A DNA stretch of 64,000 nt, taken from positions 124,001 through 188,000 of the forward strand of contig JAPLDF010000041.1 of the NCBI GenBank assembly GCA_026391835.1. The letters run 5' to 3'. Source of the DNA: Bacteroidota bacterium (GTDB lineage Bacteria; Bacteroidota; Bacteroidia; Bacteroidales; FEN-979). Numbering within the stretch: position 1 is the first letter of the stretch; every line of letters begins with the position of its first letter. This document shows positions 37,924 to 47,355 of this stretch, one piece after another. Below the pieces are notes generated by a model. It made no database searches, was not told the origin of the DNA, and saw nothing but the letters and a program-made list of their open reading frames with translations. The position numbers and the translations under genes were made by a program.

Positions 37924-38820
37924 ATGTCATTTTTTCTGATCAAGGAAAAGCCCTTCTCCCGGAAGTGGTTTTTATCCTACAGCCTGATAATTACGGGGGC
38001 ATTTATCCTTGCTACCAGTTTTGTCCTGTTTATTACTCCCTATAAAATAGTTCCGGGCGGTGTTTACGGGATATCCATCGTGATGCACTACCTGCTGGGC
38101 ACGCCTGTCGGGCTTGTGGCCCTGTGTTTCGACATCCCGCTGACGTTGCTGGGAATAAAATTCCTGGGTCCACGTTTTGGAATGAAGACAGTTGTCGGAT
38201 TTTCCCTGACTGCGCTGTTTACCGATACGCTGACTTTTTTCTGGGGGTTTGAGCCCCTGGTGAAAGGGGATGCGCTGCTGTCATCAATTTTCGGGGGTGT
38301 CCTGGCGGGCCTTGGACTGGGCCTTATATTTAAAGCGAAGGCAACTTCCGGGGGAAGCGATATTATCGCCATGATCATTGCAAAATACACGAGGCTTCCC
38401 ATGGGGTTGCTGATGATCTACGTCGATTCGGCAATCGTGCTGGTTGGTTTGCTGGTATTCCGCGACTGGAAGATCCCCCTCTATTCGTGGATCGTGATTT
38501 ACATTACCGGGAAAGTGATCGATGTGGTGCTTGAAGGGGTGAGCCATGATAAAAGCCTCTTCATTATTTCTGACAAGCATGAAGAGATCAGGGATAAAAT
38601 CCTCAGGAACCTCGACCGGGGAGGAACCTTCATCGATGGCAAAGGGATGTATAACCTGGCCGAAAAACGGATCATATTCACCGTTGTGAACCGCCGGGAA
38701 CTGGGTATTCTCGAAGAATACATCCATGAAATTGATCCAAAAGCTTTCCTCACTGTAACGGATGCAACGGAAATACTTGGGGAAGGGTTTAAGTCGTTGA
38801 AGGAGAAAGTGTCTGAGTAA
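37924..38820 (+). CDS. YitT-family membrane protein (DUF161/DUF2179)
   Basis: A 298-residue integral membrane protein. Five or six hydrophobic helices cover residues 15-190 (SYSLIITGAFILATSFVLF, VPGGVYGISIVMHYLLG, GVLAGLGLGLIFKAKATSGGSDI), then a cytoplasmic DUF2179 domain of about 85 residues (DRGGTFIDGKGMY). Family members are poorly characterised; ion or small-solute transport is assumed. The ATG at 37924 (MSFFLIKEK) is preferred over one at 37861 because of the promoter between them. Confidence 0.9.
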   Translation: MSFFLIKEKPFSRKWFLSYSLIITGAFILATSFVLFITPYKIVPGGVYGISIVMHYLLGTPVGLVALCFDIPLTLLGIKFLGPRFGMKTVVGFSLTALFTDTLTFFWGFEPLVKGDALLSSIFGGVLAGLGLGLIFKAKATSGGSDIIAMIIAKYTRLPMGLLMIYVDSAIVLVGLLVFRDWKIPLYSWIVIYITGKVIDVVLEGVSHDKSLFIISDKHEEIRDKILRNLDRGGTFIDGKGMYNLAEKRIIFTVVNRRELGILEEYIHEIDPKAFLTVTDATEILGEGFKSLKEKVSE

Positions 38821-38823
38821 ACG

Positions 38824-38858
38824 GGTAAACGGGTATACAGGAATGATACCCGTTTACC
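38824..38858. terminator. Long hairpin between convergent genes
   Basis: A perfect 13-bp inverted repeat, GGTAAACGGGTAT (38824-38836) and ATACCCGTTTACC (38846-38858), with a 9-base loop. It fills the gap between the convergent YitT and rseP genes. No U-run follows on either strand, so it is terminator-like but atypical. Confidence 0.6.
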
Positions 38859-38864
38859 AGATTA

Positions 38865-40187
38865 TCAATGCCGGAACAGTTTCATAATGTCCTGTCCGTT
38901 TGCAAATATCAGCAGGGCAAACAGGATGACCATACCGCCAATCTGTGCATATTCCATGAATTTATCACTGGGTTTCCGGCGGAAGATGATCTCGTACAGA
39001 AGAAACATTACATGGCCTCCGTCGAGTGCGGGAATAGGCAGGATATTCAGGATGGCAAGCATGATTGAAAGAAAAGCGGTGAGTGACCAGAAAGCACCCC
39101 AATCCCAGGTTGACGGGAAAATGTTGCCGATGGTGATGAATCCGCCAACCGACTCATAGGCCTTATCCTGGGAAAACAAGAGTTTGATGGATTTGATGTA
39201 ATTCCCTGCCTGATCGAATGTTTTCACAACGCCTGCCGGCAGTGCGGTTATCACGTTGTAACTCTTTTCCTTGAATGTGAAATAGTTTGCCGGTCCCTTC
39301 GGGTAAACCCCGATAAGCCCTGCTGCCGGTACATTCACGGCCAGGTGCATGGTGTCTTTGCCTCGAAGAACCATCACCCGGACAGTTTTATTTTTATAAT
39401 GTTGCACGGATGTCCTGAACTGATCAAAATACGGAAGTATCGAGTCATTTAGTCCGATGATCTTGTCATTGATTTTCATTCCTGCTGCTTCGGCCGGTGA
39501 TCCGACTGTAAATTTGCCCGCCTCGAACGGGAACCTGACCGCTATAAAATCGGGTGACTTCTGTTTGATCAGCCTGCCGATAAAACCTTCAGGCACCGGA
39601 ACGCTGATTTTCTGACTATCGCGCATCACCTGCACCGATTTGGCCTCCTCAAGAATGATTGTTTTCGGAATGGCTTGAAAATCCTCAACAACCTTGTTGT
39701 CGACAGAAAGGATGATATCGCCGTTGCGTAATCCCATTTCGCTGCCCAGTGAATCCACTGAAATTCCGTATTTTACCTCGGAAGCGGGAAGATATTGTTC
39801 GCCCCACACTGCAAGCATGATGACATATATGGCAATTGCCAACAGAATATTGACCGTTACTCCACCCAGCATCACGATCAACCGCTGCCATGCCGGCTTT
39901 GAGCGAAGTTCCCATGGCTGGGGGGGCAGTTTCATCTGCTCCTTATCCATTGACTCATCGATCATTCCCGAAATTTTCACATACCCTCCAAGCGGAATCC
40001 AGCCTACACCATATTCCGTGTCCCCTTTTTTAAATTTAAAAAGTGAAAACCACGGATCAAAAAAGAGATAGAATTTCTCCACTCGGATTTTAAAGATACG
40101 GGCAGCAATAAAATGGCCAAACTCGTGAAATATCACGAGAATAGACAAACTGAGCAATAATTGGATGACTTTTATTACAATTTCCAT
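38865..40187 (-). CDS. rseP: Site-2 metalloprotease RseP
   Basis: Intramembrane zinc protease that cleaves anti-sigma factors or signal-peptide remnants. 440 residues; the HEFGH zinc motif is at residues 21-25 in the first helix, PDZ-like domains fill the periplasmic middle (GDIILSVDNK; GSPAEAAGMKINDKI), and the third metal ligand lies in NILPIPALDGGHV. 21 bases downstream of dxr, a common Bacteroidota pairing. Confidence 0.95.
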   Translation of the reverse strand: MEIVIKVIQLLLSLSILVIFHEFGHFIAARIFKIRVEKFYLFFDPWFSLFKFKKGDTEYGVGWIPLGGYVKISGMIDESMDKEQMKLPPQPWELRSKPAWQRLIVMLGGVTVNILLAIAIYVIMLAVWGEQYLPASEVKYGISVDSLGSEMGLRNGDIILSVDNKVVEDFQAIPKTIILEEAKSVQVMRDSQKISVPVPEGFIGRLIKQKSPDFIAVRFPFEAGKFTVGSPAEAAGMKINDKIIGLNDSILPYFDQFRTSVQHYKNKTVRVMVLRGKDTMHLAVNVPAAGLIGVYPKGPANYFTFKEKSYNVITALPAGVVKTFDQAGNYIKSIKLLFSQDKAYESVGGFITIGNIFPSTWDWGAFWSLTAFLSIMLAILNILPIPALDGGHVMFLLYEIIFRRKPSDKFMEYAQIGGMVILFALLIFANGQDIMKLFRH

Positions 40188-40208
40188 TAGATGTTCTTAA
40201 TTTACAAA

Positions 40209-41393
40209 TTAATACTTTCTTAAATTCACGATAAACTCATCCGCCCGCACCATGGTCTCCTGATGCGTGCCGACATAGTCATCATATGTTGGGTTCTTTA
40301 TAAAAGATACACTTTCCATGCAGTGCTCAATCACCTCCGAAATGCCCATAAAACCTATACGGTCATTCAAAAAAGCGGCGACTGCCATCTCATTTGCGGC
40401 ATTCAGTATGCATGGCATGTTCCCCCCCTGCCGCATGGCGGCATATGCGAGGGATAAATTCCTGAACAGATCTGTATCAGGGGCTTGAAAAGTCAACTTT
40501 GGATAGTCGGTAAAGTTAAACCGCGGGAGGCCGGACAATACCCGTTGCGGATAGGTCATCGCATACAGTATCGGCAGCTTCATATCAGGAAGCCCCATCT
40601 GTGCCTTCATTGAACCATCGATGAATTGCACCATGGAATGGATCACCGACTGCGGATGGATGATCACATCGATTTGTTCAGGCCTCAGGTTGAAAAGCCA
40701 GCGTGCTTCGATCACTTCCAGCCCTTTGTTCATCATAGAAGCCGAATCGATGGTGATTTTATCACCCATTTTCCAGTTGGGATGCTGCAATGCCGCTTCC
40801 TTGGATATGCCGTTGAGCTGATCCCTTGTTTTTCCAAAGAAAGGGCCACCCGAAGCAGTAAGATATATTTTCTCCACACTACCCTGCTGCTCACCCGCAA
40901 GACACTGGAATATGGCAGAATGTTCCGAATCAACCGGAAGTATCATGACCTTGTTCCGGTGCGCTTCAGCCATCACCATATCACCGGCAATTACAAGCGT
41001 TTCCTTGTTGGCCAGTGCAATATCTTTCCCCGCCCTGATTGCGTTGAGCGTGGGTTTCAGCCCGGCATAACCGACCAGCGCTGTAAGCACCATGTCAATT
41101 TCGTCCATCGCGACGATCTGCGCAATGGAATCCTGTCCGGTGTAGACCTTGACCGGATAATTTCTCAACGATTCAACCACTTTTGAATAGCAATGCTCAT
41201 TCCCGATCACCACAGCGTTGGGACTGAATTCAATAGCCTGGGCGATCAGCAGGTCACAGTTCCCCTGTGCCGTTAGCACCTCCACCCCGAACAAATCAGG
41301 ATGGCTGCGCACCACATCAAGGGCCTGGGTACCAATGCTTCCGGTTGATCCTAATATTGCGAGGTTCTTTTTCAAATGATCAGCAGGTTGCAT
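40209..41393 (-). CDS. dxr: 1-deoxy-D-xylulose-5-phosphate reductoisomerase
   Basis: Second enzyme of the MEP isoprenoid pathway, making 2-C-methylerythritol 4-phosphate with NADPH. NADPH motif LGSTGSIGTQAL, metal/substrate residues in PVDSEHSAIFQCL, TASGGPF and MNKGLEVIEA are intact. 394 residues. Its ATG shares one base with the stop of the M23 gene (TAATG), so translation is coupled. Confidence 0.97.
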   Translation of the reverse strand: MQPADHLKKNLAILGSTGSIGTQALDVVRSHPDLFGVEVLTAQGNCDLLIAQAIEFSPNAVVIGNEHCYSKVVESLRNYPVKVYTGQDSIAQIVAMDEIDMVLTALVGYAGLKPTLNAIRAGKDIALANKETLVIAGDMVMAEAHRNKVMILPVDSEHSAIFQCLAGEQQGSVEKIYLTASGGPFFGKTRDQLNGISKEAALQHPNWKMGDKITIDSASMMNKGLEVIEARWLFNLRPEQIDVIIHPQSVIHSMVQFIDGSMKAQMGLPDMKLPILYAMTYPQRVLSGLPRFNFTDYPKLTFQAPDTDLFRNLSLAYAAMRQGGNMPCILNAANEMAVAAFLNDRIGFMGISEVIEHCMESVSFIKNPTYDDYVGTHQETMVRADEFIVNLRKY

Positions 41394-42283
41394 TAAAAGG
41401 TAATGTATTCTTTCGGATCAACTGGATTGCCATCGCTCCAGAGTTCGAAGTGAAGATGGGGTCCGGTAACAAGTTCGCCTGTTTCACCCACGATCGCAAT
41501 GGGTTCACCGGCCCTTACATAGTCACCTGCCTTTTTCAAAATGGCCGAATTGTGCTTGTACAATGAAACTATATTCCGCGAATGCTGGACTGCGATCACA
41601 TAACCTGTCTCTAACGTCCAGTTACTTAAGATGACAGTGCCATCAAGCACCACCTTGACTGCCTCGTTTTGTTTGGCAACAATGTCCACACCATAATGCT
41701 TTTGCGCCGGATTGAACAAATTTGTAATGATCCCTTTCAAAGGTGTAAAGAATAAGACACCGCCAATGGAAGATTTTTTCTGGCTGATATTCTCATTTGC
41801 TTCAATTTTATATAAGTTGTATTTGTTTTGGTTTTCAACTTCAAGACGCAACAACGAATCTTCAGCAGAACGTTTCATCTTAATATTCCCGTAGCGCTTG
41901 ATCGTATCTCCCGTAACAGGTTTGTCTTCTGTTAAATCTTTCCCGTTGATGACATCCCTGAGATTTGTGATAAACTGTTCTTTTGCAACCAGGTCACGTT
42001 CAATCGAATCAGTTTTCAACTGAAGTTTATACAGTCTCTTGGTCAATCCCACGCTGGTGTAGCCGGGTATGTATTCCCGCAAAGGGGTGAATGCGATGAG
42101 AAAGCTGGTTAAAAAAATCAGCACAATGACGAGTGTTCCCAGGGCAATAAAGACATTCATCCTGGAAAGCCTGAAAGTAAACCGTTCTTCCAGGGTATCG
42201 TCAGTCATGAAAACAAGACGGTATTTATTACGCCATCTCCTGGTCCACTTATCTTTTTTTCTATCTAATCTCGTCAAAGCCAT
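41393..42283 (-). CDS. M23 (LytM) metallopeptidase, membrane-anchored
   Basis: A 296-residue putative peptidoglycan endopeptidase. A basic N-terminus and one transmembrane helix (residues 44-65, VFIALGTLVIVLIFLTSFLI) are followed by a coiled-coil-like region and a LytM domain. The zinc ligands appear intact: H-x3-D in KHYGVDIVA and HxH in GPHLHFELW, so it is probably active and not a degenerate activator. First gene of M23-dxr-rseP. Bases 42284-42542 hold no gene apart from a weak -7-like TATTTTTG at 42496. Confidence 0.92.
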   Translation of the reverse strand: MALTRLDRKKDKWTRRWRNKYRLVFMTDDTLEERFTFRLSRMNVFIALGTLVIVLIFLTSFLIAFTPLREYIPGYTSVGLTKRLYKLQLKTDSIERDLVAKEQFITNLRDVINGKDLTEDKPVTGDTIKRYGNIKMKRSAEDSLLRLEVENQNKYNLYKIEANENISQKKSSIGGVLFFTPLKGIITNLFNPAQKHYGVDIVAKQNEAVKVVLDGTVILSNWTLETGYVIAVQHSRNIVSLYKHNSAILKKAGDYVRAGEPIAIVGETGELVTGPHLHFELWSDGNPVDPKEYITF

Positions 42284-42542
42284 GTTTCACAAACTGATCC
42301 TGAAAACGCTGCAAATATCGGAAAATTATGCGATCGCGCAACGTTTGGGCCCCGGCCGCGAAATAACCCAACCCCGGAACCCTCTTTCAAATGAGGTTAC
42401 CTGCCGTCATCCATGATGGGGATTAACATCATGCGGACAGGTTGAATCATAGAATTTTTCAATTATTACTTTCAGGTTAATTCAAAAATTTAAAATATTT
42501 TTGTAGAATTAAAGTTTGTATTATTTTAATGTAACTGGTGTT

Positions 42543-45218
42543 TTGAGATCGACGAAGAAATTTACACTCGCCGCATGGATCCTGATTTTGTCTGGATCAA
42601 TCATGTTTAGTGCCTGTTCCACCAAGAAAAACACATTTGTCCGCAGAACCTATCACAACATCACCGCACATTACAACGTGTACTGGAATGGCATGGACAA
42701 CCTTCGTCAGGGGCTCAAGGAACAGCAGGCCGACCTGAAGGACAACTATGCCCTGATCCTGCCGGTTTTTTATTACGGCGACAAAGCCGGAGCCACCAAG
42801 GTATCCCAATATGCCGATATCGCGATAAAAAAAGCTTCCAAGGCAATCAACAAGCATTCGATGACCTTCAGCCGTAAAGAGTATGTGCGGTGGATCGATG
42901 ACTGTTACCTGCTGATAGGCAAATCCTATTTTTACAAGCAGGACTATCCAATGGCCAGGCGTACCTTCGAGTTTGTGATCAAAACATACAATTACAACGA
43001 GATCAAATATGAAGCAATGCTTTGGCAGGCCAAGGCAAACATTCAAATCGGCGACTTCAACCGTGCAGAGCCGATGCTTGATATGCTCCAGAGTAAAATC
43101 AACAAGGGCGATGCTCCCCAGAAATACGAAACGGAACTTAACCTGGTGTATGCCCAGTTTTTCATTATGCAGAAAAACTATGAAGGTGCCTTGCCATACC
43201 TCAACCGGGCGTTGGAACTCAAGCCTTCAGGTGCCATGCGAACCCGCTGTGAATTCATTCTTGGCCAGATTCACCAGCTGAACGGAGAATTGAACGAAGC
43301 TTCGGAAAAATATGCCTATGTGATCAAGCATGCAAAGACATATGAAATGGAGTTCAATGCGAAGATCAACCTGGCACAGTGTTATGATGCAAAAAGCGGG
43401 AACAGGGAGTTCATTGTCAAGAAGCTTACAAAAATGCTGAAAGATGACAAAAACAAAGACTTCCAGGATCAGATCTACTATGCCCTCGCACATATTTCCA
43501 TGAAAGATTCCGATACCGCTACGGCTATCAGTTATTATAAAAAGTCAGTCAGTACCAGCAAAACAAACAATTACCAGAAAGCTATTTCTTCCCTTGAACT
43601 GGCAGATCTTTTCTTCGGGACACGCAATTACACCGTTTCCCAGGCATATTACGACAGCACGATGCAATTCCTGCCGAAAGACTATCCGGGTTACAAGGAA
43701 CTCGTCAAGCGTACCATGACACTGACCGACCTGGTTAAAAACCTCCAGGTTATCCAGCGGCAGGATAGCTTGCAGAAACTGGCTGCCATGCCGGAGGACC
43801 AGAGAAACAAAATCATCGACCAGATTATTGGCAACCTGATCGCCGCTGAAATGAAAAAACAAATGGAAGAGCAGCAGCAGCGCGAGGCATTAGGCTTGTA
43901 CGGACAACCCGGGATGACCCAGGATCAGCAGATTGGCGGAACAACCGGGAGATGGTATTTTTACAATCCGACAACCATGTCAAACGGGTTTTCCACTTTT
44001 ATGCGCAAATGGGGCCGGCGGAAACTTGAAGACAACTGGTTTCTTTCCGATAAAAACATAGTCGCCTTTGCCAATGAAACTCAAAAACCGGATTCCCTGA
44101 ATGGTGCACCGGGTGACACAACCAAGGGTGGAAAAAAAGCCCTGGCAAAATCAAAAAATCCGAAAGAAAGGGCATTTTATCTTCCTGATATCCCAATGAC
44201 CAAAGAAAAAGTACAGCTTTCCAACGATATGATTGTTGAGGCATATTACCAGGCAGGGTTTATCTATGTTGAGGGTCTCGGCGATTATGGAAATGCAACT
44301 GAAACTTTTGAAACATTGCTCAGCCGGTTCCCGGGCAACAAATACAAGATACAAACGGCCTATGAATTGTGCCAGCTTTATCTGCATCTTCAGAACCAGC
44401 CTAAGAGCGACGAGTATAAAAACCAGATCCTGACGCTGTACCCCGAAAGCGATTATGCCAAACTGCTGGTGAATCCGAATTACTACAAAGAGATAAACTC
44501 CAGGCAATCGGAAGCATCAAAGCTATACAATGATACATACAAGGCATTCACCAACCAGCAGTACTACATGGTTATCAACAATGCCGATATTGCAAGGGCA
44601 AAATACAAATCTGATTCTTTGCTCATGCCAAAATTCGATTACATGCGAGCGCTGGCACTGGGTAAGATAGAAGTGGTTGATTCGCTGGTTACGGCAATGA
44701 CCAAGGTAATCAAGGATTATCCTTACAGCAAGGTGAAACCGATGGCCGAAAATGTTCTGGCATTCCTGGGAACCCAGAAAGATTCAAAAGGTCAGCCTAT
44801 TGTCACTGATTCAATAACCGTTGCCGACAACACACAAAAATTGTATTCATTCGATCCGAACGCAGTGCATTTTTATGTACTGGTTGTGAATGATGAACTG
44901 GTGGATGTTGATGCGCTCAAGATTAAAATCTCGGACTACAATTCAAAATTTCACGATCTTGAAAACCTGATGGTCAATAGTTTGGTATTGGAAACCGGTC
45001 GTCAGATGATAACCGTGAACAATTTTGACAACAGTGAAACTGCCATGAATTATTTTATGGGTATCCTGAACAGCAAATATATTTTTACCAAACTTGAAAA
45101 TGCAGGTGCCTATTTCAACTTTGTAATTTCTGTTGAAAATTATCCTGTGTTTTATAAGAACAAAGATATTCAGCAATATCTCCGGTTCTTTGAAAAGAAT
45201 TATCCGACACCAAAATAG
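42543..45218 (+). CDS. porW: PorW/SprE-type TPR lipoprotein of the type IX secretion system
   Basis: Large TPR lipoprotein needed for T9SS function in Porphyromonas (PorW) and gliding in Flavobacterium (SprE). The lipobox is IMFSAC, followed by STKKNTFVRRTYHNITAHYNVYWNG, the family opening. TPR-like helices run through the first 400 residues (SYFYKQDYPMARRTFEFVIK, EGALPYLNRALEL), with a Gln-rich insert, a conserved FYNPTTMSNG block and further TPRs. TTG at 42543 gives a compact signal peptide (RSTKKFTLAAWILIL) and is preferred over TTG 42516. About 891 residues. Separated from the gldKLMN operon by 5 kb. Confidence 0.85.
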   Translation: MRSTKKFTLAAWILILSGSIMFSACSTKKNTFVRRTYHNITAHYNVYWNGMDNLRQGLKEQQADLKDNYALILPVFYYGDKAGATKVSQYADIAIKKASKAINKHSMTFSRKEYVRWIDDCYLLIGKSYFYKQDYPMARRTFEFVIKTYNYNEIKYEAMLWQAKANIQIGDFNRAEPMLDMLQSKINKGDAPQKYETELNLVYAQFFIMQKNYEGALPYLNRALELKPSGAMRTRCEFILGQIHQLNGELNEASEKYAYVIKHAKTYEMEFNAKINLAQCYDAKSGNREFIVKKLTKMLKDDKNKDFQDQIYYALAHISMKDSDTATAISYYKKSVSTSKTNNYQKAISSLELADLFFGTRNYTVSQAYYDSTMQFLPKDYPGYKELVKRTMTLTDLVKNLQVIQRQDSLQKLAAMPEDQRNKIIDQIIGNLIAAEMKKQMEEQQQREALGLYGQPGMTQDQQIGGTTGRWYFYNPTTMSNGFSTFMRKWGRRKLEDNWFLSDKNIVAFANETQKPDSLNGAPGDTTKGGKKALAKSKNPKERAFYLPDIPMTKEKVQLSNDMIVEAYYQAGFIYVEGLGDYGNATETFETLLSRFPGNKYKIQTAYELCQLYLHLQNQPKSDEYKNQILTLYPESDYAKLLVNPNYYKEINSRQSEASKLYNDTYKAFTNQQYYMVINNADIARAKYKSDSLLMPKFDYMRALALGKIEVVDSLVTAMTKVIKDYPYSKVKPMAENVLAFLGTQKDSKGQPIVTDSITVADNTQKLYSFDPNAVHFYVLVVNDELVDVDALKIKISDYNSKFHDLENLMVNSLVLETGRQMITVNNFDNSETAMNYFMGILNSKYIFTKLENAGAYFNFVISVENYPVFYKNKDIQQYLRFFEKNYPTPK

Positions 45219-45242
45219 TCACCCGTGTTTAAATCAGCATTT

Positions 45243-45647
45243 ATGTCTAAAAACAGAGAACCTGAAATGCCTACCATCAACATCCTGGGCCCCGGCGCGG
45301 TTGTCAAAGGCGAGATTCAAGTGAATGGAGATTTTCGGATTGACGGAACGCTGAATGGAACCATCCAGTGCAAAGGAAAAATTGTGGTAGGCCCCACAGG
45401 CAAGATCGACGGTGAGATCCAATGTCAGAATGCTGATTTTTCGGGGGAAGTCACTGCCAACGTTAAAGTTTCAGAACTCCTGACGCTAAAAGAAACAGCC
45501 CGTTTCAGCGGGGATATCACCACCGGAAAACTGGCCATTGAACCCGGGGCCAAATTCTCGGGGACCTGCACCATGGAGCAGACCGGGTCAACCGACATTA
45601 AGTTTCCTCCTATTACAGATGAAAGCCGATCCCCGGAAAAACCTTAA
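45243..45647 (+). CDS. Bactofilin-family cytoskeletal protein
   Basis: A 134-residue polymer-forming protein. The right-handed beta-helix pattern is obvious: GPGAVVKGEIQVNGDFRIDG, then GKIVVGPTGKIDGEIQC and ARFSGDITTGKLAIEPGAKFSGTC. Bactofilins form non-nucleotide filaments that scaffold cell-wall or membrane enzymes. ATG at 45243 is used; an upstream GTG at 45225 is possible. The 3' end overlaps the AtpZ-like gene by 29 bases. Confidence 0.93.
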   Translation: MSKNREPEMPTINILGPGAVVKGEIQVNGDFRIDGTLNGTIQCKGKIVVGPTGKIDGEIQCQNADFSGEVTANVKVSELLTLKETARFSGDITTGKLAIEPGAKFSGTCTMEQTGSTDIKFPPITDESRSPEKP

Positions 45648-45828
45648 CGACTATGCCCGTTATTCAAGCATGGCCTTTCAGATGCTTGCAATCATTCTTT
45701 CAGGTGTGTTTGCAGGATTCAAACTGGACCAATGGCTGGATACAAAACCGATCCTGACAGTTATTCTGTCTATAGCGTCTGTCGCCCTTTCCATCTATTT
45801 TGTCACAAGGGATCTGTTGCGCAGGTAA
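45619..45828 (+). CDS. AtpZ/AtpI-family membrane protein
   Basis: A 69-residue protein with two transmembrane helices (MAFQMLAIILSGVFAGFKLDQWL; ILTVILSIASVALSIYFV) and the FAGFKLDQWL motif of AtpZ/AtpI proteins, which assist assembly or Mg2+/Ca2+ supply of F1Fo ATP synthase. ATG at 45619 is chosen because the longer frame has no family similarity. No ATP synthase subunit gene follows. Confidence 0.85.
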   Translation: MKADPRKNLNDYARYSSMAFQMLAIILSGVFAGFKLDQWLDTKPILTVILSIASVALSIYFVTRDLLRR

Positions 45829-45862
45829 CCACTTTTTTTTTATAATTTTACACCTTTTCGAC

Positions 45863-46267
45863 ATGAATTCAGCATATATCAACTATCTCAGGCACCTGCT
45901 GATCTATTCTGCCATCCTGGGAGCAATTGCGATACTTCTCGGTTTCATATTTCCGAAAACTTACCTGTCGCCTGCACTTCCATTCCTTTTTGTCTTTTTC
46001 ATCGCAACCTCCCTCCTCTCCTTTTATTACCTCCTCCAGTCGGCGACTAAACGATTTATAAAATTTGTCAACACCTTCCTGTTGACCATCATCATCAAAC
46101 TTTTTTTATATGCAGGCGTCATGATTGCCTATGCTTTTATGAACCGCAGGGATGCGATTCCTTTTATGCTCGGTTTTTTCATCCTGTATTTATGTTATAC
46201 CATATTCGAGGCTGTCAGCATCATCAAATACACGCAGCCAACCTGGAAGGATAACAAAGCCCAATAA
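45863..46267 (+). CDS. Small four-helix membrane protein (AtpI-like position)
   Basis: A 134-residue protein with four hydrophobic helices (about residues 12-32, 40-60, 72-94 and 102-122) and a short charged tail. Residues around KRFIKFVNTFLLTIIIKLFLYAG resemble the membrane protein that sits between AtpZ and atpB in other Bacteroidota, so an accessory ATP synthase role is inferred from position. ATG at 45863 is chosen over an upstream frame start. Sequence alone gives no function. Confidence 0.65.
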   Translation: MNSAYINYLRHLLIYSAILGAIAILLGFIFPKTYLSPALPFLFVFFIATSLLSFYYLLQSATKRFIKFVNTFLLTIIIKLFLYAGVMIAYAFMNRRDAIPFMLGFFILYLCYTIFEAVSIIKYTQPTWKDNKAQ

Positions 46268-46302
46268 AAAAAACGATACCTTTGCTTTCCAAACCAATCC
46301 AA

Positions 46303-46713
46303 ATGATTTACCTCATACGCCGGGAACATTTCAGTGCCGCTCACCGCCTTTTTCTTCCGGAATATACGGATGAAGAGAATTTTGAGGTCTTTGGCAAATG
46401 TTCCAATCCGAACTGGCACGGTCATAATTATATCCTGTTTGTGACGGTGAAAGGAGAACCAGATCCCAAAACAGGACTGGTCATTCACCTGCGTCATGTG
46501 AGCAAGTTAATTGAGGAGAAGATCCTGAACAAGCTGGATCATAAAAACCTGAATATTGAAGTTGACTTCTTAAAAGGGAAGGTTCCTACAAGTGAAAATG
46601 TGGCAACCGGCATCTGGAACGAACTGGCAGCCGATATCGGGAAACTGGGCGGAATTTTACATTGTGTGCGCCTGGAGCAATCAGAAAACAACATTGTTGA
46701 ATATTACGGTTAA
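46303..46713 (+). CDS. 6-pyruvoyl-tetrahydropterin synthase, PTPS-II type
   Basis: A 136-residue COG0720 enzyme. Zinc ligands are His14, His39 and His41, and the catalytic Cys33 stands in CSNPNWHGHNY. The spacing CxxxxxHGH is that of the PTPS-II group, which includes the mammalian enzyme making 6-pyruvoyl-tetrahydropterin, whereas QueD has CxxxHGH. The gene is 21 bases upstream of folE, the previous pathway step. A -7-like TACCTTTG at 46277-46284 supports the ATG at 46303 over an upstream TTG. Likely role: tetrahydrobiopterin-type cofactor synthesis; sepiapterin reductase was not seen. Confidence 0.88.
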   Translation: MIYLIRREHFSAAHRLFLPEYTDEENFEVFGKCSNPNWHGHNYILFVTVKGEPDPKTGLVIHLRHVSKLIEEKILNKLDHKNLNIEVDFLKGKVPTSENVATGIWNELAADIGKLGGILHCVRLEQSENNIVEYYG

Positions 46714-46734
46714 TGATTTGTAAAATAGACTTTT

Positions 46735-47349
46735 ATGGCAATTAAACGACGGCTTAATTACGAAAAAACCGAAGAATTCGATCAAAAAACAACCGAAGAG
46801 CTTGCTTTTCATTATAAGGAGATACTTCGCCTTATCGGGGAAAACCCCGACCGGGAAGGGTTGGAAAAGACACCCTTACGTGTTGCCAAAGCCATCCAAT
46901 TCCTTACCCAGGGCTATGCCCTTGATCCGAAAGAAGTCCTGAGTTCGGCAAAGTTCAGGGAAGATTACCGGGAAATGGTTATTGTAAAAGACATTGAGAT
47001 CTATTCCCTGTGTGAGCACCACATGGTTCCCTTCATCGGGAAAGCACATGTGGCGTATATCCCCGATAAATATATCACGGGATTGAGTAAAATCGCCAGG
47101 GTTGTCGACATTTATGCACGCAGGTTGCAGGTACAGGAGCGGCTTACCATGCAAATCAAAGATGCCATCAACGACACACTGAAACCCCTTGGCGTGGCAG
47201 TTGTAATTGAGGCACAACATTTGTGTATGGCCATGCGCGGTGTTCAAAAGCAAAATTCTGTCACAACGACATCCGATTTTGTCGGAGCATTTGAACGGGA
47301 TAAGACCCGGGCGGAGTTTTTGCATCTGATCAGCACGAAGCTTCACTAA
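46735..47349 (+). CDS. folE: GTP cyclohydrolase I
   Basis: Converts GTP to 7,8-dihydroneopterin triphosphate, the entry to folate, biopterin and queuosine pathways. Zinc ligands Cys and His in [10 protein letters not shown] and Cys in [25 protein letters not shown] is present. 204 residues. Pairs with the PTPS-II-like gene just upstream. Confidence 0.97.
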   Translation: MAIKRRLNYEKTEEFDQKTTEELAFHYKEILRLIGENPDREGLEKTPLRVAKAIQFLTQGYALDPKEVLSSAKFREDYREMVIVKDIEIYSLCEHHMVPFIGKAHVAYIPDKYITGLSKIARVVDIYARRLQVQERLTMQIKDAINDTLKPLGVAVVIEAQHLCMAMRGVQKQNSVTTTSDFVGAFERDKTRAEFLHLISTKLH

Positions 47350-47355
47350 AAAAAG

